Assembly: GCF_024138145.1 (NCBI RefSeq)
Contig: NZ_CP099997.1
Span: 2,418,001-2,482,000 of the forward strand
Origin: Natronosalvus halobius
GTDB lineage: Archaea > Halobacteriota > Halobacteria > Halobacteriales > Natrialbaceae
Reading direction: 5' to 3'
DNA length: 64,000 nucleotides
In this document: positions 1-8,985 of the stretch, piece after piece
Layout: every line of letters starts with the position of its first letter
Numbering within the stretch: position 1 is the stretch's first letter
Notes under the pieces: generated by a model
Told to the model about the DNA's origin: nothing
Database searches by the model: none
The model's input: the letters and a program-made list of their open reading frames with translations, nothing else
Translations under genes and position numbers: made by a program

Positions 1-1
1 C

Positions 2-178
2 GAGTTCGAGAGCGGCATGAACGACCTGGGCCTCGACGACGACGGCAGCGTGAGCGCAACCATCGGCCAGGACTTCGAGGGCGAACTCCCCGAGGACATC
101 GTCGACGCGCTCGAGGAGTCCCGGCAGGCGATCATCGACGGTGAAATCGACGTGCCGGACACCACCGACGACCTCTAG
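2..178 (+). CDS. BMP-family substrate-binding lipoprotein, C-terminal end only
   Basis: The open frame enters from the left edge and ends at TAG 176-178, giving the last 58 residues (ending VPDTTDDL). The visible end (ATIGQDFEGELPEDIVDALEES, a predicted helix plus acidic tail) resembles the C-terminus of Bmp/Med-type periplasmic-binding lipoproteins. The stop lies 5 bp before an ATPase and two permeases of the type that work with BMP proteins, so the family call rests mainly on context. Expected role: extracellular capture of a nucleoside or other purine-type ligand. The N-terminus and lipobox are outside the window. Confidence 0.7.
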   Translation, partial: EFESGMNDLGLDDDGSVSATIGQDFEGELPEDIVDALEESRQAIIDGEIDVPDTTDDL

Positions 179-183
179 ACGCG

Positions 184-1776
184 ATGGTGCCTGACGAGCG
201 CGGGACGGACGGCGAGACGCCGGCGGCGGTGGCCCTCGAAGGGATCACGAAGCGGTTCCCGGGCGTCGTCGCGAACGACGACGTCGACTTCACCGTCGAA
301 CGCGGCTCGATCCACGCCCTGATCGGCGAGAACGGGGCCGGGAAGACGACGCTGATGAACGTCCTCTACGGGCTGTACGAACCCACGGAGGGAACGATTC
401 GAATCGACGGCCGGGAGCAAACGTTCGACGATCCCGGCGACGCGATGGCCGTCGGCATCGGCATGATCCACCAGCACTTCATGCTCGTGGACACGATGAC
501 CGTCGCCGAGAACGTCGTCCTGGGGGACGAACCGACGAAGTGGGGCGGCCTCGCGACCGACCGAGCCAGGGCCAACGAGGAGACGCGGGCGCTGGCCGAC
601 CGCTACGGCTTCGATGTCGACCCGACCGAGCGCATCGAGGACGTCAGCGTCGGCGAACAGCAGCGCGTCGAGATCCTGAAGACGCTCTATCGTGGCGCGG
701 ACGTCCTCATCCTCGACGAACCGACCGCTGTCCTCACTCCGCAAGAGGTCGACGCCTTGCTCGAGGTCCTCGAGGAACTCATCGCCGAGGACAAGACGAT
801 CATCTTCATCACGCACAAACTCGGCGAGGCGCTCGAGGTCGCCGACGAGATTAGCGTCCTGCGAAACGGCGAACTCGTCGGAACGGTTCCGGCGGCCGAC
901 GCCACCCGTGAGGAACTCGCGCGCATGATGGTCGGTCGGGACGTACTCCTCGAGGTCGACAAACCCGCCGCTACGCGCGGAGACGTCGTCCTGGACGTCG
1001 ACGGCGTGACGGTCACGGACGAGCGGGGCGTCGTCGCGGTCGACGAGGCGACGTTCCGCGTCCACGAGGGCGAAGTATTCGGCATCGCGGGCGTCGACGG
1101 AAACGGCCAGTCGGAACTCGTCGAGGCCATCACGGGGCTCCGTCGGACGACCGGCGGAGCGATCACGTTCGACGGGCGCGAGATCACCTCGGTGCCACGT
1201 CGCGAGCGTATCTCCGCCGGGATGGCCTACGTCGCCGAGGACCGGCAGAAACGAAGCCTCGTGATGGATTACGATCTTCGGCGCAACGGCCTGCTGGGCC
1301 GTCAGCACCTCGCGCCGTTCTCGGACGGTCGACTGATCGACTGGGCGGCGACCAGCGACTACGTCGACGAGATCATCGAGGAGTACGACGTGCGGCCACC
1401 GGACCCCTCGGCAACGGCCCACTCGCTCTCGGGCGGGAACCAGCAGAAGTTCATCGTGGGCCGCGAGTTCGAGCGTGACCCCTCGCTGGTCGTCGCCGCA
1501 CAACCGACTCGGGGGGTCGACATCGGGAGCATCGAGTTCATCCACAACCGACTGCTCGACCTCCGTTCGGCGGGGAAAGCGGTGTTGCTCGTCTCCTCGA
1601 AACTCGACGAGGTGACCCAGCTTTCGGATCGACTCGCGGTCATGCACGACGGCGAACTCGTCGCCGTCGTCGACCCCGAAGCCGTCACCGAAGAGGAACT
1701 CGGCTTGCTCATGGCCGGCGAACGACCCGACGGACTCGATGTCGACGGCGCTCGAGTCGGGAGGTCGGTGGTATGA
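184..1776 (+). CDS. ABC transporter ATP-binding protein with two ATPase domains (BMP/nucleoside type)
   Basis: A 530-residue tandem ABC ATPase of the RbsA/YufO layout. Domain 1 has Walker A GENGAGKTT (about residues 48-56), signature SVGEQQR and Walker B LILDEPTAVLTPQE. Domain 2 has a degenerate P-loop (GVDGNGQSE), signature LSGGNQQK and the PTRGVDIG motif typical of the second half of this subfamily. A degenerate second P-loop is usual here and not a sign of decay. It should energise uptake through the two permeases that follow. Its stop overlaps the first permease start by 4 bp (ATGA at 1773-1776), which indicates translational coupling. The solute is not decidable; guanosine or other nucleosides are the best guess from the family. 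Confidence 0.93.
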   Translation: MVPDERGTDGETPAAVALEGITKRFPGVVANDDVDFTVERGSIHALIGENGAGKTTLMNVLYGLYEPTEGTIRIDGREQTFDDPGDAMAVGIGMIHQHFMLVDTMTVAENVVLGDEPTKWGGLATDRARANEETRALADRYGFDVDPTERIEDVSVGEQQRVEILKTLYRGADVLILDEPTAVLTPQEVDALLEVLEELIAEDKTIIFITHKLGEALEVADEISVLRNGELVGTVPAADATREELARMMVGRDVLLEVDKPAATRGDVVLDVDGVTVTDERGVVAVDEATFRVHEGEVFGIAGVDGNGQSELVEAITGLRRTTGGAITFDGREITSVPRRERISAGMAYVAEDRQKRSLVMDYDLRRNGLLGRQHLAPFSDGRLIDWAATSDYVDEIIEEYDVRPPDPSATAHSLSGGNQQKFIVGREFERDPSLVVAAQPTRGVDIGSIEFIHNRLLDLRSAGKAVLLVSSKLDEVTQLSDRLAVMHDGELVAVVDPEAVTEEELGLLMAGERPDGLDVDGARVGRSVV

Positions 1777-2996
1777 GTGGCGACGGCAGCAAGGGCAGTA
1801 GCGAGGACGGCGGCTGGCGCGAACGCGGCGGAGCAACCCTCGACCGCCTCGTCGACGCCTCGGCGGCCGAACGCGTCGCAATCAGCCTCGGCTCACTCGT
1901 CTTCGCACTCGTCGTCGGCGCCGTCCTGGTGTTCGTCTCCGGCTTCGTCGCCGAGTGCTCGAGTCCCTTCATCTACCTGCCGGGGCTCGGGTACGGCTGT
2001 TACAACCCGCTCGAGATGTACTGGACGATCCTGGACGGGGCGTTCGGCTCGTTCACCGACCTTGGCCAGACGCTGTTGCAGACGACCCTGTTGCTGTTCA
2101 CCGGGCTCTCGGTCGCCGTCGCGTTTCGCGCCGGCCTGTTCAACATCGGGACACAGGGGCAGATGGTACTCGGCGCGCTGGCGACGGCGATGACGGTACT
2201 CACGGTCGGGGAGTTCGTGCCGGATACGCTGCTCGGCTCACTCGTCGTCATCCCGGTCGGAATCGTCGTCGGCGGTTTCGTCGGCGGAGTCTGGGGGATG
2301 ATCCCCGGCCTGATGAAGGCCTACGCGAACGCCCACGAGGTGATCACGACGATCATGCTCAACTTCGTCGCCGCGGGCGTCGCCTACTGGCTCGTGCAGG
2401 TCCACATCGGCGACCTGGCGAGCGATTCGGTGCAAACGGAGCCGATCCCGGGGGTCGCCCGACTGCCGGCGTCGATCGACGGGAGCCGGTTTTCGCTGAT
2501 CGCCCTGGTCGGCGCCCTCGCGATCGCCATTGGCATCGCCCTCCTGTACTCGCGAACCGTCATCGGCTACGACCTGCGCACGAGCGGCATCCAGGAGGCC
2601 GCAGCGGAGTACGGCGGCGTCGATGCGAGACGAAACGTCGTCACGAGCATGACGCTATCCGGTGTACTGGGCGGTATCGCCGGGGCGATATACGTCACGA
2701 TGGTCCAGTATCGCTGGCAGGCGGGCATCCCGCCGCTCGGCTTCGACGGCATCGCCGTCTCCATCCTCGCCGGGAACAACCCCATCGGCGTGATTCCGGC
2801 CGCCCTCCTCTTTGGAACCCTCAAGACCGGCAGCGTGGCGGTCGACATCTCACTCGGCATCCCGAACGAACTCGTCGAGGTGCTCAGGGGATTGATCATC
2901 CTCTTCATCGCCATGCCCGAGTTCTTCCGGTTACTGGGCAAGCACTACGGATTCGGCAGCGAACCCGTCGCGACCGACGGAGGTGAGCGTCGATGA
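1773..2996 (+). CDS. ABC transporter permease 1 (BMP/nucleoside type)
   Basis: A 407-residue integral membrane protein of the BPD_transp_2 family (YufP/RbsC-like). After a hydrophilic start of about 30 residues it shows repeated hydrophobic segments and the conserved FNIGTQGQMVLGA region near residue 125, which is diagnostic for this permease class. An ANAHEVITTIMLNFVA segment follows and probably forms part of the coupling region. It overlaps the ATPase upstream and the second permease downstream by ATGA, so the three genes are one transcriptional unit. It should form the transmembrane heterodimer with permease 2. Confidence 0.92.
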   Translation: MSGDGSKGSSEDGGWRERGGATLDRLVDASAAERVAISLGSLVFALVVGAVLVFVSGFVAECSSPFIYLPGLGYGCYNPLEMYWTILDGAFGSFTDLGQTLLQTTLLLFTGLSVAVAFRAGLFNIGTQGQMVLGALATAMTVLTVGEFVPDTLLGSLVVIPVGIVVGGFVGGVWGMIPGLMKAYANAHEVITTIMLNFVAAGVAYWLVQVHIGDLASDSVQTEPIPGVARLPASIDGSRFSLIALVGALAIAIGIALLYSRTVIGYDLRTSGIQEAAAEYGGVDARRNVVTSMTLSGVLGGIAGAIYVTMVQYRWQAGIPPLGFDGIAVSILAGNNPIGVIPAALLFGTLKTGSVAVDISLGIPNELVEVLRGLIILFIAMPEFFRLLGKHYGFGSEPVATDGGERR

Positions 2997-4057
2997 ACGC
3001 GCCGACCGTCACCCGTCGACAAGGACTGGCCATCGGCGCGGGGCTCCTCGGCGTGCTCGTGCTCGGCCTCGTCGTCGACGGCGGACGCCAGTTCGTCGGC
3101 GAGATTGCCGGCGTCATCAGCGTCTCCTATCTCGGCTCGGCGCTCCGGTTCACCGTCCCAATCGCCTTCGCCGCGATGGGCGGCATCTTCGCCGAGAAAT
3201 CCGGCGTCATCAACATCGGACTCGAGGGGCTGCTCATCGTCGGCGCGTTCAGTTCGATCGCGACCATGTACGCACTCGGTTCCGAGTCCGTCCCGATCGA
3301 GCCGAATCCGTGGCTCGCGCTCCTGGGGGCCATCTTCGCGAGCACGCTGATCGCCCTCCTGTTCGCCATCGTCTGCATCGAGTTCAAGGCCGACCAGATC
3401 ATTGCCGGCCTCGCCGTCTGGTTGATCGCGCTGGGCGCCGCCCCGTTCCTCAGCGTCGTCATCTGGAATCGCCGAAGCAGTCCGGGGAACGTCGGCACGT
3501 TCTCGTCCATCTCGATTCCGGGACTCTCCGCGCTGCCGGGGGTCGGCCAGATTTTCGAGGTTTCGCCGCAGGTGCTGCTCTTGCTCGTGGCCGTTCCCGT
3601 CTCGTGGTACCTCCTCAACCGGACCACGTTCGGGATGTGGCTCGAGGCCAGCGGCGAGGACCCCAAGTCGCTCGACACGGCTGGCGTCGACGTCCGAAAG
3701 GTGCGTTACGCTGGCGTCCTGCTCTCGGGCGTCTACTGTGGCATCGGTGGGGCCGGTTGGGCGCTCAACGTGGGTCAGTTCACGGGAACCGGCGACACCA
3801 TGATCGATGGCCGCGGTTGGATCGGCCTGACGGCGTACCTGATCGGGAACTACAACCCGATCGGCGCGTTCCTCGCGTCGTTCCTCTTCGCGGCCCTCGA
3901 CGCGCTCCAGATCGAACTTCAACAGATCGCCGCGTACGACATCTCCTCGACGCTCGTCGGAATTATCCCCTACGTCGCCGTCCTGGTCGTGCTCACGTTC
4001 GTCGGTCGCACCCGGATGCCGTCGGCCGCGGGCGAACACTACGACTCCGACGAGTAG
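2993..4057 (+). CDS. ABC transporter permease 2 (BMP/nucleoside type)
   Basis: A 354-residue multi-spanning permease of the same superfamily (YufQ-like). Characteristic segments are EKSGVINIGLEGLLIVGAF near residue 65 and IDGRGWIGLTAYLIGNYNP near residue 265, both typical of the second permease of BMP-dependent transporters. The start overlaps the preceding stop (ATGA 2993-2996). It is the last gene of the operon, followed by about 450 bp without a gene. The protein ends in a short acidic tail, as expected for a haloarchaeon. Confidence 0.92.
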   Translation: MNAPTVTRRQGLAIGAGLLGVLVLGLVVDGGRQFVGEIAGVISVSYLGSALRFTVPIAFAAMGGIFAEKSGVINIGLEGLLIVGAFSSIATMYALGSESVPIEPNPWLALLGAIFASTLIALLFAIVCIEFKADQIIAGLAVWLIALGAAPFLSVVIWNRRSSPGNVGTFSSISIPGLSALPGVGQIFEVSPQVLLLLVAVPVSWYLLNRTTFGMWLEASGEDPKSLDTAGVDVRKVRYAGVLLSGVYCGIGGAGWALNVGQFTGTGDTMIDGRGWIGLTAYLIGNYNPIGAFLASFLFAALDALQIELQQIAAYDISSTLVGIIPYVAVLVVLTFVGRTRMPSAAGEHYDSDE

Positions 4058-4512
4058 TCGTCCTCCAACTCGAGTTTCGCGTTTCGGTCAAAATCCGTCA
4101 CACAGGAACACCGGCTGCTCCGGAAACAGTCCGTGCTAGCGGTCGTCGATGTCGAACCCCCGTACCGACCGGGCAACGAATGCACTCACAGCTAACGGAC
4201 GATTACTGGTCGGTCGGGACGACCGCTCCGAGCGAGAACTCGGCCTCGAATACCGATAGACCGTCGCGTCGTCTCTCGGGTTTTGAACCGCGTGCGACTC
4301 AGTGGGAACGCGTGGCCGTCACGGCAACGCGCGGTGACGACCACCGCCTGAGGCCGTCGAGACTCTATGTCGATTCCCGACAGTTCTGATACCCGACACA
4401 CTTCGTCGGACCGATACGTGTTGATTCCCGACGGGTATACGACACCGGAAACAGGATATTTCCACCGAGAGCAACGTCTAGCGTAAAGTCGGGTGGGGAC
4501 CATCGTTCGGGT
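4058..4512. other. Intergenic region, 455 bp
   Basis: Between the ABC operon and the MscS-like gene. I see no codon-biased frame, RNA gene or repeat. The promoter of the downstream gene should lie in its right end, where composition is somewhat richer in A+T around 4435-4490, but no single TATA box stands out. Confidence 0.5.
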
Positions 4513-5340
4513 ATGGTTCACACACAACCCGCACAGGTAACGGTTCCCGACTGGCTCCAGGATCCAATCGCCGAACTGGTGACGTTTCTGCCGCGACTCG
4601 TTGGCGCACTGGTCATCCTGGCAATCGGCTGGATCATCGGCCGCCTCGCCGGCCGCGTCGTCATGCGAATCGCCGACGGCATCGAACTCGATCGCATGGT
4701 GCTCGAGACGCCGCTCGGTCGCATCCTCGGCGGAACAGAGCAAGCCGTCTCGAGAACATTCGGCAAACTGGCGAAGTGGTTCGTCTACGCCCTCGCGATC
4801 CTCGCGGCCGCGAACGCCCTCGCGATCGCACTCCTGTCGGAGTGGATCTCGACCGCAGTCTCCTACTTGCCGGCGTTCGTCGCGGGCCTGCTCGTCATCG
4901 TCTTCGGGTTCATCGTCGCTGACTTCGTCGGCGACATGATCGAGCGGACTCGAGCAGCAACCCAGACGGCCTACACGTCCTGGTTCGCCGACGGAGCCCG
5001 GGTGTTCCTCTACTTCACGGCCATCGTGATCGGCCTCGGGACGATGGGCATCGACGTCGGCATCCTGTTAGTCTTCGCGCGAGCGCTCGCGTGGGGCCTG
5101 GCCGCGGCCGTGGCAATCGGCGCCGGCGTCGCCTTCGGCTGGGGCGGCAAGGACTACGTCGCCGAGAACATCGACAGCTGGATGCGCCGGACGAACTCGA
5201 TGGCGCCGTCCGATGAGTCGTCCAATCAGCGGCGAGCGGGCGAGAGTGGCGCTGGAACGGGGAGCGGGTCCAGCCCTCGATCGGACCGCGAACACGGTTC
5301 CGAGCCGGGCCCCGGTCCTGGAGCGGATTTAGACGACTGA
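4513..5340 (+). CDS. MscS-like / conserved TM-helix membrane protein
   Basis: A 275-residue membrane protein with about five hydrophobic segments. The first (LPRLVGALVILAIGWIIGRL) is followed by repeats of the form P-x-F/L-V-x-G-L-L-V-I-V-F-G, characteristic of the conserved TM helix repeat found in small mechanosensitive-channel relatives. GAGVAFGWGGKDYVAENIDSW near residue 210 matches the end of TM3 and start of the beta domain in MscS, but the cytoplasmic vestibule is missing. It ends in a hydrophilic Ser/Gly/Glu-rich tail of about 55 residues. A role in osmotic adaptation is a family-based inference. Monocistronic. Confidence 0.8.
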   Translation: MVHTQPAQVTVPDWLQDPIAELVTFLPRLVGALVILAIGWIIGRLAGRVVMRIADGIELDRMVLETPLGRILGGTEQAVSRTFGKLAKWFVYALAILAAANALAIALLSEWISTAVSYLPAFVAGLLVIVFGFIVADFVGDMIERTRAATQTAYTSWFADGARVFLYFTAIVIGLGTMGIDVGILLVFARALAWGLAAAVAIGAGVAFGWGGKDYVAENIDSWMRRTNSMAPSDESSNQRRAGESGAGTGSGSSPRSDREHGSEPGPGPGADLDD

Positions 5341-5346
5341 TCCCGG

Positions 5347-5745
5347 TCACCGGACGGCCGGCCGCGCCGCTTTCGGTTTCGCCAGCTTCGAGAAGAGCGG
5401 TTTGACCGGGACGACGACGTACGTCTTCACCAATCGGCCGTTAACCGAGCGCCACTTCTCGACGCGCGCGACGGCATGAGCCTCGTACAGCGACTCGAGC
5501 GTCTCGATCACCGCATCGAACGCAGCGGTGTCGAACGTTTCGTGTGGAACGCGGTCAGTGACGACGGCGAGGCGTCGGCGCCGCGCGTAGACGTCGAGTC
5601 GACCCTCGAACGCGAACTCGGCGTCCTGGATCAGGTCGTGAAGCGCGCCCATCGTCGGTGCCGACGATTCCGTCGGCAGGGAGATGTACGCCTGGTATTC
5701 GTCCGGCCGCTCCGCGACGTACCGTTTCCACAGGCGTTTTAGCAC
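5347..5745 (-). CDS. Conserved hypothetical protein, 132 aa
   Basis: A basic, soluble protein with no signal peptide or membrane segment. The codon pattern (G/C at third positions) supports coding on the minus strand. I recognise no named domain. It has a predicted alpha/beta pattern with YARRRRLAVVTDRVPHETF in the middle and a basic tail (KPLFSKLAKPKAARPAVR). Its stop is 6 bp from the stop of the convergent MscS-like gene. The start ATG at 5745 is the first in frame. Confidence 0.7.
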   Translation of the reverse strand: MLKRLWKRYVAERPDEYQAYISLPTESSAPTMGALHDLIQDAEFAFEGRLDVYARRRRLAVVTDRVPHETFDTAAFDAVIETLESLYEAHAVARVEKWRSVNGRLVKTYVVVPVKPLFSKLAKPKAARPAVR

Positions 5746-5957
5746 GGTTCGATCACCTCGAGTCCAGCGTGGGACCCGGACCCGGGTTTACCCCCTTTCT
5801 TCGTCCGATCACGTACGCTCGCCATCCTTGGCCGTGACTTCTCGCCACCGGTAATACGTCCTTTGTTGTTCGTCGGCCTCGATGCCCTGAAAGTCAATTT
5901 TTCGTGACGATAGCTGATTCGAGAGACCTATGTGTAATTGCTCACTACCGCCACGCG

Positions 5958-6407
5958 ATGCCCACTCGTCTCCTCGAGTCGACGCGGTTCGTGACCGTCA
6001 CGTCGGCGGCGCTCGTCGCCGCCGGCGTCGCCATCAGCAGCGGTTTGACGCCCTCGGCCCGATCGCTCGCGGCGCTGTGTCTCGTCTCGGTCGGACTCGC
6101 CGGCGTCGCGAGCGAGGTGAGCGAGCGTCCGCTCGAGGGCGTTCATCGGGCAACAGTTCGATGGTGGACGGTCGCCTTCGTCGCCTTCCTCCCCTACGGA
6201 CTCGTGGCAGCGCCTTCGAGCGAGGGAGCGACGGCGGTTGCCGACTCCCTGTCCGCCACGATACCGCTCGTCGCATTCGAAGCCGGTGCCGGGAGCACGT
6301 TTCTGTGTGCAACTGCGGTAACGGCGCTCTACGCGATGGCGCGCTACGGCGTCCATCCAGGACGACCACGGCCCGAAGAGCGGATCCTGGTCGAGGGCGA
6401 CGACTGA
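5958..6407 (+). CDS. Hypothetical integral membrane protein, 149 aa
   Basis: Three to four hydrophobic stretches (VTVTSAALVAAGVAISSG, SLAALCLVSVGLAGVAS, WWTVAFVAFLPYGLVA, and a C-terminal FLCATAVTALYAMARYGV) separated by short charged loops. The frame stays open upstream to another ATG at 5904, but the stretch 5904-5957 lacks haloarchaeal codon bias, so ATG 5958 (MPTRLLES) is preferred. No known domain is recognised. Confidence 0.65.
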   Translation: MPTRLLESTRFVTVTSAALVAAGVAISSGLTPSARSLAALCLVSVGLAGVASEVSERPLEGVHRATVRWWTVAFVAFLPYGLVAAPSSEGATAVADSLSATIPLVAFEAGAGSTFLCATAVTALYAMARYGVHPGRPRPEERILVEGDD

Positions 6408-6506
6408 CTCGAATTGCCGTCGCGATCCGATAGTCGGGTAACGAATTCTCCCGAAGACGTCACGTACTCGCCACGCAGCTGGCAGAACGCTGTGGACGAA
6501 ACGGCT

Positions 6507-7706
6507 TCAGACGTGCTCCTCGACGAACGACTCGATCCGCGCCAGCGCCTCGCGTAGGTCCTCGAGGCCCGTCGCGTACGAAACCCGGAGGTGGCCCTCG
6601 CCGCCGACGCCGAAGACGTCACCGGGGACGACCGCGACGCCGCGCTCGCGGAGGAGTCGCTCGGCGAAGTCATTCGCGCTCCCGTCCCACCCGTTGGGCA
6701 CCTCGGGGAAGACGTAGAACGCCCCTTTCGCCTCGAAACACGGCATTCCGATCTCGCGAAACCGCGAGATGACGAACCGGCGCCGGCGGCCGTACTGGTC
6801 GACCATCGCCTCGACGTCGTTCGCACAGGAATCGAGCGCCTCGAGGGCCGCGTACTGGGCGGTCGTCGGCGCCGAGAGCATGCCGTACTGGTGGACGCGG
6901 TTCATCGCACCGATCGCCCCGCCGGGACCGAGCGCGTAGCCCAGTCGCAACCCGGTCATCGCGTGGGCCTTCGAGAACCCGTTGCAGACGATGGTGCGCT
7001 CGCGCATGCCCGGAAGCGTCGCGATGGACGCGTGGGTGGCGGTGCCGGGACTCGCGTCGGCGTCGCGCTCGTCGTAAGTCAACTCGGCGTAAATTTCGTC
7101 CGAGAGGACCGCGAGGTCGTGCTCGCGGGCGAACTCGGTAATGGGCTCGAGATCAGTCCGCGTCATCACGGCGCCGGTCGGGTTGTTCGGATAGCACATG
7201 ACGAGCAGGTCCGCAGCCTCGGCTCCGGCTGCCTCGAGCGCCTCGACTGTGAGCCGGAAGTCGTCCTCCTCCCGCGTCCGCACGGGGAGGACCTCCCCGC
7301 CTGCGAAGATCACGCCCGGTCCGTAGGAGATGTACGCCGGCTGAGCCACGGCGACGGTATCGCCGGCGTCGACGAACGCCCGAAAGGCCAGGTCGACGGC
7401 CTCGCTCGCGCCCGCAGTGACGAGAACCTCCGCGTCGGGATCGTACGCGAGGCCGAAGCGATCGGCAACGTGCCTCGAGATGGCCTCGCGAAGGTCGTAC
7501 ATGCCGCGGTTGGCCGTGTAGGAGGTCTTCCCCCGCTCGAGTGACTGGATGGCGGCGTCCCGCGCCGCCCACGGTGCGGAGAAGTCGGGTTCGCCGACGC
7601 CCAGGGAGATGACGTCGTCGCGCTCCTCGGCAATTTCGAAGAAGCGACGGATACCCGAAGGGCCGACCGCCTGGACGCGTTCGGCTGGCTCGAGGCTCCT
7701 GGTCAT
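6507..7706 (-). CDS. Class I/II PLP-dependent aminotransferase (aspartate aminotransferase family)
   Basis: A 399-residue fold-type I aminotransferase. It has the N-terminal ISLGVGEPDFSAP region, the NPNNPTG-type motif (MCYPNNPTGAVM), the cofactor-binding D-E-I-Y (LSDEIYAELTY) and the PLP-lysine motif CNGFSKAHAMTGLRLGY. Length and motifs fit archaeal aspartate or aromatic aminotransferases; substrate specificity cannot be read from the sequence. The start overlaps the stop of the Lrp regulator by 4 bp (ATGA, 7703-7706), a frequent haloarchaeal pairing that implies the regulator controls this gene. Confidence 0.93.
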   Translation of the reverse strand: MTRSLEPAERVQAVGPSGIRRFFEIAEERDDVISLGVGEPDFSAPWAARDAAIQSLERGKTSYTANRGMYDLREAISRHVADRFGLAYDPDAEVLVTAGASEAVDLAFRAFVDAGDTVAVAQPAYISYGPGVIFAGGEVLPVRTREEDDFRLTVEALEAAGAEAADLLVMCYPNNPTGAVMTRTDLEPITEFAREHDLAVLSDEIYAELTYDERDADASPGTATHASIATLPGMRERTIVCNGFSKAHAMTGLRLGYALGPGGAIGAMNRVHQYGMLSAPTTAQYAALEALDSCANDVEAMVDQYGRRRRFVISRFREIGMPCFEAKGAFYVFPEVPNGWDGSANDFAERLLRERGVAVVPGDVFGVGGEGHLRVSYATGLEDLREALARIESFVEEHV

Positions 7707-8188
7707 GGCGACACGGAGAGTCGGTCGTCGTCCTCGCCGTCCCCGAGTTCGATCCCGTTCTCCTTGTAGGAGGCCATCACGTAGTGGGTGACCGTCTGGG
7801 TGATTTCGGGGACGGGGGCGACCTTCTCGCTGATGAACCGGGAGACCTCGCGGATCGAGTCGCCCTCGACCTCCATGTCGAAGTCGTAGTCACCGCTGAT
7901 CAGTCGGAGTGCTTTCACCTGCGGGAAGCGAGCGAGTCGCTCGGCGATGTCGTCGTAGCCCGTCTCGCGGTCGAGGGTGACGTTGAGTTCGACCTCGGCA
8001 CGAACGCGTTCGTCCTCGAGGCGGTCCCAGTCGACGACGGCCCGGTAGCCCCGAACGATTCCGGCGACCTCGAGCGCCTCGATGGCGTCGGCTACCTCGT
8101 CCTCGTCGAGGTCGGTCATTCGCGCGATGTCGGCCGTGTCGTACCGCGCGTTCTCACGAAGCAACTCGAGGACCTCGCGTTCGCTCAT
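7703..8188 (-). CDS. Lrp/AsnC family transcriptional regulator
   Basis: A 161-residue regulator: N-terminal winged HTH (MSEREVLELLRENARYDTADIARMTDLDEDEVADAIEALE) followed by an AsnC-type ligand-binding (RAM) domain with a hydrophobic strand then KALRLISGDYDF. The frame extends upstream to 8362, but the HTH begins exactly at the ATG at 8188 and the upstream part has no domain character, so 8188 is chosen. It is the first gene of a two-gene unit with the aminotransferase. It likely senses an amino acid and autoregulates, as the family does. Confidence 0.92.
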   Translation of the reverse strand: MSEREVLELLRENARYDTADIARMTDLDEDEVADAIEALEVAGIVRGYRAVVDWDRLEDERVRAEVELNVTLDRETGYDDIAERLARFPQVKALRLISGDYDFDMEVEGDSIREVSRFISEKVAPVPEITQTVTHYVMASYKENGIELGDGEDDDRLSVSP

Positions 8189-8468
8189 ATCCCTCCGAAG
8201 CGCGAGCGCCGGGAAAAGCGTTGTGCCACGTGCAACACCTGACGAATCGATGGGGTTCGGCGAGTGCACCATCGAGCGGGCTGGAATCGACGTTCGGGGG
8301 AGGACGCGCGTATTCGTCAGCATGTTAACTCCCCTATATTTACCCAACGTGTTTTGGGACAATGGGCATAACGACAGGACTATTTGAGTATCCTATACGC
8401 GAGACCGTTGACGATACGGCACTCTCATCGAATCGGGCACGACGCCCATCACATCGTCAGAGGCCACC

Positions 8469-8981
8469 ATGCTGTCAATGAAAGATACCGTACCCAAGAA
8501 CGAGACGATCAAGCGAGTTGCACGCCACGTCGAGACGTCGGTGCGCCGTTCCAACCCAGTCACCCAGGTGAAAGAACCCCAGCGGAACGATTCGACGGAC
8601 GACCGACCGGCTACCACCGACAGCCCTGACGGTCCAGGCAACGCCGGCGGACGAGTCCTGGAGACGCCCCGTCAGCGAGAGACGGCCACCTGTCTGCTCG
8701 AACACGGGACGAACGAGCCCGTAAAGATGGGGGCCCTCGCCGAACGGGTTGCCGCCCGGGAACACGAGACGACGGTTGCCGACCTCGAGGACCGCCAGCG
8801 AAAGCGAGTATACGTCTCCCTCTCTACGTCGGTCCTCCCGAAACTGGACCGGCAGGGGCTCCTCGAGTACGACAAATCCCGTGGGCTGGTGTACCCGACA
8901 GACCAGCTACAGCGATTCCGTCCTCACCTCGGCGCATCGGCAGGTGAGCCGGCGGTGGCTACCGGTAACGTAGGTCAGTAA
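8469..8981 (+). CDS. DUF7344-type winged-helix protein
   Basis: 170 residues. The N-terminal 70 residues are polar and probably disordered. Residues about 75-150 are the haloarchaeal DUF7344 winged-helix domain (RQRETATCLLEHG, then the hallmark HETTVADLEDRQRKRVYVSLSTSVLPKLDRQGLLEYDKSRGLV). The domain is a predicted DNA-binding regulator restricted to haloarchaea, related in layout to the proteins at 53146 and 53805, but without their membrane segments. ATG 8478 is an alternative start. The stop lies 4 bp from the stop of the convergent acidic protein gene. Confidence 0.82.
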   Translation: MLSMKDTVPKNETIKRVARHVETSVRRSNPVTQVKEPQRNDSTDDRPATTDSPDGPGNAGGRVLETPRQRETATCLLEHGTNEPVKMGALAERVAAREHETTVADLEDRQRKRVYVSLSTSVLPKLDRQGLLEYDKSRGLVYPTDQLQRFRPHLGASAGEPAVATGNVGQ

Positions 8982-8985
8982 TAGG